The translations under genes were made by a program, and so were the position numbers. From Zoroaster sp. YZ-2022 (Eukaryota > Echinodermata > Asteroidea > Forcipulatida > Zoroasteridae), in NCBI GenBank assembly GCA_029582265.1, contig CM055819.1, forward strand, positions 7,996,135 to 8,060,134: a stretch of 64,000 nucleotides of DNA, written 5' to 3'. Positions 1 through 12,900 of the stretch are shown here, piece by piece. Under the pieces are notes generated by a model that did not search any database, had not been told where the DNA came from, and saw only the letters and a list, made by a program, of their open reading frames with translations. Position 1 is the first letter of the stretch. Each line of letters begins with the position of its first letter.

Positions 1-127
1 TCAGGATGTATATATGTCTGATGTGGTTGAGATACCATGCATAGAACGTACATATATTGGCAGGGAAAGAGTTAACCAGTCTGGTTGACAGAACTGTTTT
101 TTTGTGTGATTCTGTTATCCTTCTCAG

Positions 128-228
128 CTTCCAAGGATCCATTAGCTCGTAAGCTGCGCCTCAGACGCAGGAGACAGGAGAGTTTGACACAATCCAAAGA
201 CCAGGAGGAACAAGCCAAAGTCTTGAAG
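128..228 (+). CDS. FLII: FLII exon a (first in window), linker after LRRs
   Basis: Follows acceptor ttctcag and ends before donor gtaacg. It reads [16 protein letters not shown] and continues [13 protein letters not shown]; the [13 protein letters not shown] block is the conserved basic linker between the leucine-rich repeats and the gelsolin half of FLII. It begins in phase 1 (two bases complete a codon begun in an exon outside the window) and ends on a codon boundary. Confidence 0.93.
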
Positions 229-3200
229 GTAACGACAGCACGTTTATCTGAAATACCAAAAGTTTATTACAAGTATGCCAGCCTGCCATAGCATTTACCA
301 TTTGGTTTTGTTTTTGAATAACTAAACCTGTACTTGAACTTTATAAGGGACAATATCATCACGATCAGAGCAGACTTTCAACAGGGCATGGAATCAGTGT
401 CCTAGTTTAAGATGAACACAGTGTTTGAAAATTACTGGCTTATTTATGCAGCAGCAACGGTAATATCACCTTATCATGCGGGGTATTATTTTCTGTCGCT
501 GAGTTAATCTAAAATTCCATGCCCTGTTGATCGTGACGATACTGTCCCTTTAAGTGGTTAAATTTTGTGTCAAAATTTGTGCATATAATTTATATTTTTT
601 AAGGAAAAACCCAAATTCAAATTAAAATATTTATTAAAACCCTTCTGTAACTGCAAGGGTCAAAATCAGTCAAAATTTCTATTTACATGTTAATGCCAAT
701 GTATATCTAGTGCACTTAAATAAGTCAACACTGTCAAATATAATGTGTAGTAAGTACATTTACAGGTCAAAATGCATTGACCGTTTTTGACTGGTAAAAG
801 CATTATTGAGGGTGGTCAAAATGACAGTCAAAACCAGTCCAAAATGCCCCTGTGTGCTCAGTTGGTTCAATGGTCAAAACAGGCAATTGACTGGTCTTGA
901 CCACTATAGCTACTTGCTACTAATAGTTAAGCTCTAGTAGGAGGGTGTGTCATAGTTTCATGTTTAAACCCACGAAAATTTCCAACATCTTGGTAAAGAT
1001 TTACAAGGTATCAAGCCCCAAATGTAGCAGAATATACAATATATAGCATAAACAGTGGACTGGCAAGTGTGACAAATGGAACAAATACTTACATGTACCA
1101 TGGAATTCACCTATTTTTCTTAATTGTGATTGTGATTGATTTAGGGTATGAGTGATTTAGCCAAAGACAAGAATGAAGGCAAGATGTCTGGCAGAGAAGA
1201 ACCGGAAGTGGTTAAGTAAGTATTAAAAGAGTAAGAATTAGACATTTTTTCTTACTGAATATATTGCATGATTTAACAGTGAAAATGTTTGGTGAAATGT
1301 CTCATTTCAAAGTATTTGTTTTTCTCTAAAAAGGAAATTACCAATTTCTTCAAACAAAACTAAAATTTACAGAAATTGTCAGTTAAAACTTGGGTGATAT
1401 ATCTTTAATACACAGTTCAGAAGGTTAGGTTAGTTGAGGTACATGTAAGAAATGGTTATAAAGGAGGAGGGCCAAAGTCAAGGTACAGCCAAGCCTTTGA
1501 GAGGTTTGTCCTTGCCAAGATCAAAATACACTTTATTAATGAATAGATCGCAAATAGCGGTTATTGTTAACACATACTTGACAGACACCTCAGCTGTCTT
1601 TAGGCTAGGCCCTCCAGAAGCCCAGGTTATGTTGATTTGCGGGTACTGTATTGTTACAGGATTAGGACTCACAAAAGACAGATTAGGAGGCCAGGTAGTC
1701 TGTCTTTAGGCTAGGCCCTCCAGAAGCCCAGGTTATGTTGATTTGCGGGTACTGTATTGTTACAGGATTAGGACTCGCAAAAGACAGATTAGGAGGCCGG
1801 GTAGCCTGGTCCTGGCAGGGCTTCTCAACAGCTTGGCTGTACCATGACTTTGACCCTCCCTAAAATTTATGTTCTCTTTACTGTACATCCAGGCCTAAGA
1901 GCTGGCTAGATGCTCTAGAGAAACCCCAGCTTGACTACAGTGACTTCTTCACTGAAGAAACGGGACAGGATGAGGGACTCACTATCTGGCAGATTGAGAA
2001 CTTTGTCCCTCTCGCCATTGATGAAGGTAGCATCCTCTCCAAGACACATCAGCCCATGTTTTCCCCATTGTTTTAATGGCAACTTTTTAAGGGTGAACAG
2101 AAGCATGTTATTAGAGTGGGACTTGAACCTGCAACTTCTGGGTTACTCTACCAGTGCTCTACCAACTGAGCCATCTAGCCCTTTGTTGGTGATCTCACAG
2201 TATCTTTGTTTTGTGGTACTAGTAAGAGTTCATTTAACCCATAAAATTTGTGTACCCAGGGATCTAGTCTGGTCCCCTATCTTTATCCTATCAAGGATAG
2301 AGACGGGCTCCAGGCATACCATTCAAGTGATTTCATTGGATACATTGTGCGGAAGATCTGATGTCATGCTATCTACAAACCAAGGTCAAAGTTGAATCAC
2401 CATGAATCTGAGAGGCTGGTATCGGACCGTCCGGCTGCTGGGAATCATGCCCCATATTAACGGTGCTAAACCTGAGAAATGCCAGTCTGGGGATCACTAG
2501 GAGAAAATGCAACCGTTTAATTAATTTTGTTGATTATTGAAACATTTCTTGAAAAGATTACTATTTCCTTTGAGGAAATGAGAACAAATACTTTAAAATG
2601 GCACATTTCCAAAAATAATTACGAGAAGTGTGGTTTAATAGTTAACAAATCCAAAAAGGAATAATGGTAGGTCCCATCAGAATTTTGTTGGCTACTTCGT
2701 TACTGTTAAAGCTTCTGACAATTATCCTTTTGAAATATCTAATTTGAAAGTATCGTCGCATCAGTGCAACAAGGTCGTATCATAGTTACGACCTTGTTGC
2801 AGACATGGATTTTGCTCAGTGCAACAAGGTCGTATCTTTTTTACAGAGTTCCAGGATGAACACGCAAAACCTATGGAAGAAGATACGATGTTGTTGCACT
2901 CAATTGGATGGATTTTGCTCAGTGCAACAAGGTCGTATCTTTTTTACACAGTTCCAGGATGAACACGCAAAACCTATGGAAGAAGATACGATATTGTTGC
3001 ACTCAATTGGATGGATTTTGCTCAGTGCAACAAGGTCGTATCTTTTTTACAGAGTTCCAGGATGAACACGCAAAACCTATGGAAGAAGATACGATGTTGT
3101 TGCACTCAATTGGATGGATTTTGCTCAGTGCAACAAGGTCGTATCTTTTTTACAGAGTTCCAGGATGAACACGCAAAACCTATGGAAGAAGATACGATGT

Positions 3201-6200
3201 TGTTGCACTCAATTGGATGGATTTTGCTCAGTGCAACAAGGTCGTATCTTTTTTACAGAGTTCCAGGATGAACACGCAAAACCTATGGAAGAAGATACGA
3301 TGTTGTTGCACTCAATTGGATGGATTTTGCTCAGTGCAACAAGGTCGTATCTTTTTTACAGAGTTCCAGGATGAACACGCAAACCTATGGAAGAAGATAC
3401 GATGTTGTTGCACTCAATTGGATGGATTTTGCTCAGTGCAACAAGGTCGTATCTTTTTTACAGAGTTCCAGGATGAACACGCAAAACCTATGGAAGAAGA
3501 TACGATGTTGTTGCACTCAATTGGATGGATTTTGCTCAGTGCAACAAGGTCGTATCTTTTTTACAGAGTTCCAGGATGAACACGCAAACCTATGGAAGAA
3601 GATACGATGTTGTTGCACTCAATTGGATGGATTTTGCTCAGTGCAACAAGGTCGTATCTTTTTTACAGAGTTCCAGGATGAACACGCAAAACCTATGGAA
3701 GAAGATACGATGTTGTTGCACTCAATTGGATGGATTTTGCTCAGTGCAACAAGGTCGTATCTTTTTTACAGAGTTCCAGGATGAACACGCAAAACCTATG
3801 GAAGAAGATACGATGTTGTTGCACTCAATTGGATGGATTTTGCTCAGTGCAACAAGGTCGTATCTTTTTTACAGAGTTCCAGGATGAACACGCAAACCTA
3901 TGGAAGAAGATACGATGTTGTTGCACTCAATTGGATGGATTTTGCTCAGTGCAACAAGGTCGTATCTTTTTTACAGAGTTCCAGGATGAACACGCAAAAC
4001 CTATGGAAGAAGATACGATGTTGTTGCACTCAATTGGATGGATTTTGCTCAGTGCAACAAAGTCGTATCTTTTTTACAGAGTTCCAGGATGAACATGCAA
4101 AACCTATGGAAGAAGATATGACGTTGTTGCACTCAATTGTTTTAATGTATGCAAATTTATGCACTATTACACATGACCTTGTTGCATTTTTTAGGTACGA
4201 CCTTATTGTTCTGACAGGATGGTATTTCCTTTCCACAAATAAAATAGCAATTTTCCCCGATAAAAAAGAATATTGCTGTTGAAAATGTGTTTATCAGATC
4301 GCAACCTTATACTCTTGTGTCCACCTCATTTGATACTGCTAGATTGCTTGAAAGCCTTGAGGCTGAGGTTGATCTGGACTGTACCAAGTATGCCAATTGT
4401 TCATGGGGGGGTGTGGGTGGATGCAGTGTTTTGAAATATAATGGGAAGAATACATGTACGTTATGACGTGTATTCCACCAATCACATACAAGTATCTACA
4501 TGTATGTGTGAGTTTATATACTACTCAAAACAATTTAGGGAACACCGGAATAATCTCAGTTAAAGCAAGATCATTTATTTCAGATAAACACAATGTTTCA
4601 CAGAATTGATGAGAAACAACTGCACAATGAAACAGATGATAAAGGATGCATGTAGTGATTACACATTTCATGACATGACTACTGAAAGAGAGAGGGGGTT
4701 GCAAATGAAAATCCCGGTTCATGGAACATTTCAAACCTATTTGATGTTAAAAATCCGGTGTTCCCTAAATTGTTTTGACTAGTATATAATGGGAAGAATA
4801 CATGTACGTTATGACATGTGTGTTCCACCAATCACATACAAGTATCTGTGTGAGTTTATATAATATACAAATTTGCTCCCATTTATTTTCATGAAATATG
4901 TTTTTCTTTGCAGTGCTCCATGGCAAATTCTACGAAGCTGATTGTTATATCATACTTGACGTAAGCAAAATGTTTCACATGTTATTTGAAGAATGCTTGC
5001 TCTGTACTGTGCATGGATTTTTGAAATGTAGCATTGCATGGTGTGGAAATACTCCAGAAACTAAATCTAGAAGTCTAAGGGGAAAAGATCTCGGCCAAAT
5101 GTTTAGGCTCTGCTTATACCGTAAGCAAAATATCCGGCGCTTACTATAGCAGAACATTATGTGCTGTGTATTAGTGCATTTCATGCACATGTGTACTTCA
5201 TGTAGTCAAGGATTTGCAGCTTATAATGCATACAGCTCAATGGGGTGTCTAGAAGTCAGGAGAAAAGTGTAAAAAAAAAACCACTCACAATTTTGGCAGA
5301 AACCTCAAGGAACAACTTTTTGTAAGTGTACAATTCTTGTTTGTGTTTTCTCTGAAATGAGAGCACTTCGGACTGGATAATTTTGTCAAGATGATGTGTA
5401 CCGTTGCCAGCTTCACTTCAAGATGCTTTCCAAATATTTATGTGGTAATTTTGTCATCGGGTTATTAAAATGGTTGTACCTTCCCTTGAAAAAACTGAAA
5501 GATTATCCCTGCAGATTTTGTTGTCAGAAAGATGATTCCAAATTCTGTATATCCCTTCTGTGAAATTTTCATCAGATTTGGTACACTTGTTTAAAAAAAA
5601 ATAAAATGAGGACAATTATATCATATCAGTGAAATGTTTTTAAGAATTACAAGGCCACTCACAACACAATCATATACTAATATTAAATGAACGTAGTGTG
5701 ACTAGAAAAAAACATGCTTTGAGTGTTCTTAGTTTGCTTGGAATGGCACAAACAGCACTAGTGTTAAATGTAAGCCCTTTTTTCAATGCCAGAGAACCAA
5801 ATCTGAAGAAAATCTCATAGAAGGCAGAGCAATTATGGGGCGTCATACATGTATTTCTGGCAACAATATTTTTTTTTTTTTAGTATTTTAGTTTTGGAAC
5901 AAAAAGGGGGAATTCCCTCCCTCGTCCCCATGTCAAGAGTGGGTTTACTGGAAGTTTTACAATTGGAATGCCTCACACAGCACACATACTGAAAGGTTTT
6001 TAATTCAATTGTTCTTTTGTTGTTACAGACTTACCTGGATGACAACGATGTCTTGAAATGGCAGATCTATTACTGGATTGGAAGAACGGCAACGGTAAGA
6101 CACAATATTTACAAGTCCAATAGATGTAGAAAAAAAACCGATCTTCATTGTCCCCAGGGCATTAAGAACATCACTGGTGAGCATGTGCTGTTGATTCTAT

Positions 6201-9200
6201 TTACTTTCATATGTTAAAGGTAACCATTTAAAAGTTTTCACAGAAATTAAAATACTTCTAGAGTATCTGTGCATGAGCTGTTGAGGGCAGACATTTTTAG
6301 ATTCTCACTGATCTATAGGGAAATGGTAATAGGCAGTGTTTAACATATTTTTCAGTTGATGTGCGTTTATACTTGGCCATCAGAACCCAAGTCTGATGCT
6401 CTAGATTGCTTGGCCATGGCAACCCATACGAACCTACCAGAACTGGTAGCAAGACAGACAGGAATCATTTTCACTGATAGAGGGCCTTGGTGTACATGGA
6501 GTGGATTGGCCAAACATCATACAAATTTAGGAATACGTTCTCATCAAATTTTTTTTTTTCATCACTGAATAATTTATTTAGCTGGACAAGAAGGCTTGTG
6601 CTGCCATCCACGCAGTGAACCTCCGTAACATGCTAGGAGCCAAGACGCGAACGATCCGAGAAGAAATGGAAGACGAGAGTCCTGAATTTCTGGTTCTCTT
6701 CGATAACAACATCTCGTACATAGAGGGCGGTACAGCCAGTGGGTTCTTCAGTGTTGAGGAGAGTGATCACATAGTGCGGATGTACAGGGTGTCTGGTACC
6801 CAGAGTCTTCATCTGGAGGCGGTCAGTTGATTTTCATGATTTAAACAAACCGTTTTCCATTTTGAACAGGTCCAATTGAATTTGTAGTGGTTAATACTAG
6901 ATTTTGTTTTTAGACTATGTGGTTTTGGGTTTGTTTTCAACTACCAAATACTGATCTGGAAAAACAAAATTCCAACGCATTCTAGAAAATCCAATATGGC
7001 TGCAGTTATGTATCTCTGAATCTCCAAATCTCCAAATGTACCACTCACAGATTCATGATATATCATTGTGTAATGTTTAAGTAAGAGTAATTGCGGTGAC
7101 ACCATGTGAAATGCTCAATTGAGTAGTAATTAGTTCTGAAAAGAACTGGAGGTACAACTCAACGTTTTGATCAGTATGCTCTGATCGTCCTCAGGAGATC
7201 AGAGCATACTGATCGAAACATCGAGTTGTACCTCCAGTTCTTTTCAGAACTAATTACTACTCAAATGAGCATTTCACATGGTGTCACCGCAATTACTCTT
7301 ACTTATCCTCCTCACCATGCAAAGCTACAAGTTCTACCTGTGTAATGTTTGTTGAATAGAACCAATTTATTAGGCAATTCATTATTAACCCTCCCACTAT
7401 GGCTGCACGTTAGTGGGAAGTTGCTATAGAGGTCAAAACCAGTCAACTGATTGTTTTGACTGTTGACCCAAATGTGCACACAGGGGCATTTTTGACTGGT
7501 TTTTACTGTCATTTTGACCACCCTGAACAACACCAGACAATGCTATACCAGTCAAAAACAGTCAACTCATTTTGACCTGTCAATGTACTTACTACGTGTA
7601 AGGTTTGACAGTGTTTGATATACCTTGGCAAGTATATCAACATTTTGACTGATCTTGACCCTTGTAGCAGTAGGAGGGTTAATCAAGGAATAATCATTAT
7701 TTATCTATGTCATGACTTATCGACTGTCCTAATGTCTTTATGTGACTGTAAACTGTGCGTGTCATTAAAATCCACGTATCAGTTGCATCTAATTAGGGAG
7801 GATATCTTATCCCAACTTCCAAAAACCTCAAATTTTTGGCAGGTTGAGCTCATTAATGAGCTCATTATCTGCTGGATACTAGTAGTCAAACTCAAAAGAG
7901 ACCACTTAACTCTGGAGTTAATCCCCCCATAATCTACGTTGGGTCTGGTGGATAACCAAAGAAACAGCAGCCGCAACTTGACATCCTAGAATCCCTTGAC
8001 TATAGCTATCACTACACAGCAGCACTCTACTATTGTAGTGTTCAGACAGTGTAAACCCCGGCAGGAACTGGCCAAAAAGATGTACTCTCTTACGGAGAGG
8101 ATTCTTGATTAATTACCTTATGTCCTTCACTTTATGGAGTGCCATGGTCGAGCGGTTTAGTGCATCGGATTTGTGTTCTGATGGCCGAGTCATCAGAATG
8201 TGGGTTCGAATCCCAACCGCGACCATGGTGCTTGTGTCCTTGAGCAAGACACTTTACCATAATTGCTTCTCTCCACCCAGGGGTAAATGGGTACCTGTGA
8301 GGGCAGAGTTGGTTATTGTGTTTGATTAGCCCTATATGCGATGTAATGGCAGCAATTGAGCTGTATACTTCCCAGGGAGCTGAGATGATTTCAGGAATGA
8401 TTTATGAGCCTGATGAGCAGGGGTAATACTGTAATGTGCCTTGAGCACCAGTTTGGTGGATACATGCACTATATAAGTCCACATTGTTATTATCTTGTTT
8501 TCCTTTCTGCCGGTTCCACCTCGAGTCAAGCTACGTCCCGTAGCCTTAGATCTTGAGTGTCTTTCGCAGAATCCTTGCTGTCCCTAAGAGTGCCGCCGTC
8601 TGTAGTAATTCTACTCTAACAGATGTTCCTATCTCCTTGAGATGTTTCTCCAACGCCTTCGGGATTGTACCCAGTGCTCCCACTACCACAGGAATAACCT
8701 TCACCTTGACTTGCCACAGCTTGCGGAGTTCTCTCGCTAAATCCTGATATTTCTGTACCTTCTCCTTCTCCTTTGAAGCTACTCTACTATCACCCGGCAC
8801 AGCTATATCAATAAGATGACACATCTTTGCATGCTTATCCAAGACAACAACATCCGGCCGTCTATGTTCTATAACATGATCTGTCTGGATGTTGAAGTCC
8901 CAGAGAATCTTGACATGATCCGTTTCTTCAACCTTTTTCCGGCACATGGTCGTACCACTTCGATTGCACCTTGACACCGTACTTCTTACACAGATCCCAA
9001 TGGATCACCTTGGCCAACTTGTCGTGTCTGCCTTTGTACTCTGTCTGAGCATGCACTCTGCATTCGCTGACAATGTGAAATACAGTCTCCTCCGCCGCAT
9101 TGCACATTCTGCACATAGAAGAGACATCTGACTTCTCGATCCTTGCCTTCATCACATTCGTCGGCAGAGACTGGTCTTGCGCTGCAGTAATCAGACCCTC

Positions 9201-9891
9201 AGTTTCTTTCTTTAGTTCTTCTCTCCTCAACCATTCCCAAGTCTTGCTACTTGCCACTTGCCACTTCTTCAGTACATCTCAGGAATCGGCCGTGAAGTGG
9301 TTTTTCCTGCCAATCTCGTGTTCTTTGTTCTCTTCTTTGATTCTTATACTCCTTTGGACCTAATTCGTCTGCCTTCATGTATTTCTACGCAACCTTCAAC
9401 AACTTTTCCCGAGTACTTCTTACATGACACTGCAAGCTCCTTCTCTCGATGTTAACGCTGTCTGATACACTAAGTAACCCTCTTCCGCCCTCTGACCTCG
9501 GTAGATAGAGTCTGCTGACATTCGACCGTGGATGTAACATACCGTACATCGTCATCACTTTCCTCGTTTTCCTGTCAGCAACATCTAGATCTGCCTTAGC
9601 CCAATCGACAATTCCCGCACTGTATCTCATTAGTGACACAGCCCAAGTGTTGATCGCCTTTATCATATTCCCTCCATTCAGCTTGGACTTCAAACACTTC
9701 TTCACTTGTCTTATATACTCTTTTACAGCACGAATTCTGTTATTGTTCTGAGCAGTGTGTATATGATCTGGCGGTACCTGCTCAAGCATACCGACCAGAA
9801 TGGGCAATGGACTTCTTCTTTGAGAGTTCGTCGCTGATTCACCGTTGAGTTGATGCTGCATAGCATTCATTATTATCATCACAAAATTGTG

Positions 9892-9944
<53 letters not shown>

Positions 9945-12900
9945 CATTATTCACTATTTCTTTACTAGGTTCCCTTGGAGCCCGAGCAGCTGGATCCTTT
10001 CTTTGTCTTTGTACTGGACATAGGACCAAGGATCCTCATCTGGTATGGTGCACGTAGCAAGTCAATCACAAGATCAAAAGCAAGGTTAGAGAAGTTGAAT
10101 ATTAGGTATATGGGTGAACAGGTTGGCATAGCGGTATACTGTCCTTGCCGTTCACCTCAGTGGACCAGGGTTTGAATCCTACTCAGACCCAAGCTGACAT
10201 GTGGATTGAGTTTTCAGTTTTTTACCTTAATTCATTTTTATACATTTTCATGTAATTTTGTCCAAACGCATTGTGTCTCAATTCAGAAACAACATCAGAG
10301 GTTCCCCCATGTATGTGAGGTAAAACAAATAGCATCTCTTACGTTGCCTTCCTGATGTCGCCATAGCAAAATCTCCCATTAAATCAGCCAACTTTATAAT
10401 TGAACTTGTTTGCAAGGTTTCTCTAAAATCAGATCACAAATTTCTCAGGACATTTGCTCCATCTCCAACTTTGCACCAAGAAGGCATTTAGTCGTTAACC
10501 CTCCTATAAATGCAAGGGTCAAAATCAGTCAAAATGTTGGTATACTTGCCAAGGTATATCTAGTGCACTTAAAAGTCGAACACTGTCAAACCTTATGTGT
10601 AGTAAGTGCATTTGCAGGTCAAAATGAGTCGACTGTTTTTGACTGGTAAAAGCATTGTCTTGTTAAGGATGGTCAAAATGACAGTAAAAATGGTCAAAAA
10701 TGCTCCTGTGTGCACATTTGAGTCAACAGTCAAAACGGGCAGTTGACTGATTTTGACCTCTATAGCTACTTGCCACTAAAGTTCAGCAAAAGTAGGAGGG
10801 TTAATTAACAAAATTGGCATGGGTTTTCCCAAGGATGTTTGTCTGGGGTTTCCCTCCCACATCTAAAACTGCATTGCTTGCATTCACAGGTTTCTTCAAG
10901 CTTACAAGCTGTATCGTTTTTGGAACTTTTAAGGAATCCTTGGTTTCATGACCAGAAAGATACAAATAACAATAATAATTGACCTGTTTCCAATGCTTAT
11001 AAGGGGGAAAAACCCCATATATCAAAGCTTGATTATCTATAAAACCCATGGTAAAAAATGGTAAAATGTAATTTTGTCCAAACGCATTGTGTCTCAATTC
11101 AGAAACAAAATCAGAGGTTCCCCCATGTACATGTATGTGAGGTAAAACAAATAGCATCTCTTACGTTGCCTTCCTGATGTCACCATAGCAAAATCTCCCA
11201 TTAAATCAGCCAACTTTATAATTGAACTTGTTTGCAAGTTTTTGCTATCTCTCGGATCTCTGTATTCTCAGATCACTTCTAACAGACAAATTTCTCAGGA
11301 TATTTTCTTCATCTCCAACTTTGCACCAAGAAAATTTTTCTCATATTTTTACCTGGCTGTAATTTATACACAAAGTGAAACCTTTTTTTGAGTTTGACAC
11401 AACCAACAAGTTACAATAGTATCCAAACTGACTGCTGAATTTTTCCAGGTTACTAGCGGAGAAGATCAACAAGATGGAACGTAAGAACAATGCGACCATC
11501 ACCATGATGGTGCAGGGTGAAGAGACAGAGGAATTCTGGGAGGACCTGGACGGGGTCCAAGACGACTTTGTCATCAGGGTAATGCTGTCTTATCAGTTCT
11601 GTTTGCTTCAACCTTGACCCCTATGTGATTGACCCCATAGTATCAGACTGTTAGTGTATCCAAGAATCAATGTATGTGGTGCGCATTATCCACTCTGCGC
11701 ATATCTTATCCCTCTAGTGGTGTAAATGCACCTAGTGTCTTGATGATAGACCACTTTTGTGCCTCGATTTAATGGGCGTATGTAACAGTACTTTGCGCAA
11801 GCTTTATTCTGCCAGTCATTCAATTTTATAGTGCATTTATACTAGTCAAAACAATTTAGGGAACACCGGATTTTTAACACCAAATAGGTTTGAAATGTTC
11901 CATGAACCGGGATTTTCATTTGAAACCCCCTCTCTTTTTCAGTAGTCATGTCATGAAATGTGTAATCACTACATGCATCCTTTATCATCTGTTTCATTGT
12001 GCAGTTGTTTCTCATCAATTCTGTGAAACATTGTGTTTATCTGAAATAAATGATCTTGCTTTAACTGAGATTATTCCGGTGTTCCCTAAATTGTTTTGAG
12101 TAGTATATTTCCATACTAACATACCCAGTACAATACAGAATGCCAAAAAGATGTGTATGGAGACGTAGTCCTAATTAGCCAAGGCTTGTATTGGAGTGCC
12201 TTTAACATAGAACAGAATTACAACGAAAGGGAAATAACTTTATTACTTAAACTGACAGACAAAAAAAAAGGACAGACAAACAAGAAGTACAAATGACGCT
12301 TTCTGATAAACTTATTTACAAAAACTTATTTTTAAATATGACTACCTCGGCCAATCTTAGTGCTAGCAGGCCTGTGATTTTTCCTGTTTTCAGAATTTTT
12401 TACAAATCTCCCCTTGCCTCAAAATTTTCCTGAAAAAAGGGAAGTAGCCACCAAGGAAAGAAAGAAGTCGTCTGTATTTGTGTCCAAACCTCTAGTTTCT
12501 TGTTTGTGGGGATGTGGAGATTCTGTAAATCTTCCAAAATTAAACATCCAGGAGGTTCAGGGGGCTTTGTCCTCTAGACCACAGGGAGACCCAGGCCTGC
12601 TACCCACAGGAGCTTCAGGGGGGGCTTTGTCCTCTAGACCACAGGGAGACCCAGGCCTGCTACCCACAGGAGGTTCAGGGGGCTTTGTCCTCTAGACCAA
12701 AGGGAGACCCAGGCCTGCTACCCATTTTTCAGGATTTGTTACTGTTGGCATATCACACCCCTGTGCCAGGTAAGATTTTTCACTTCGTCATCTTTACAAG
12801 CTTTACATTAAAATTCAAACATTTGATTATTTTTGATTATCCAATTGTTTTTTTTTTGCAGCCATGGGTTGGTAATTTTGTCCCAGAAAAGCCAAAATTA

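Noticed and set aside
2805..4282. Overlapping open frames of 86-154 residues reading [19 protein letters not shown]
   Set aside because: They are frame-shifted readings of the 103-bp satellite inside an FLII intron; openness follows from unit sequence, not selection.
9385..10029. Single long minus-strand protein with a run of asparagines
   Set aside because: The asparagine run is the ATT microsatellite; the part after it is LINE remnant and the part before it overlaps FLII exon g antisense.
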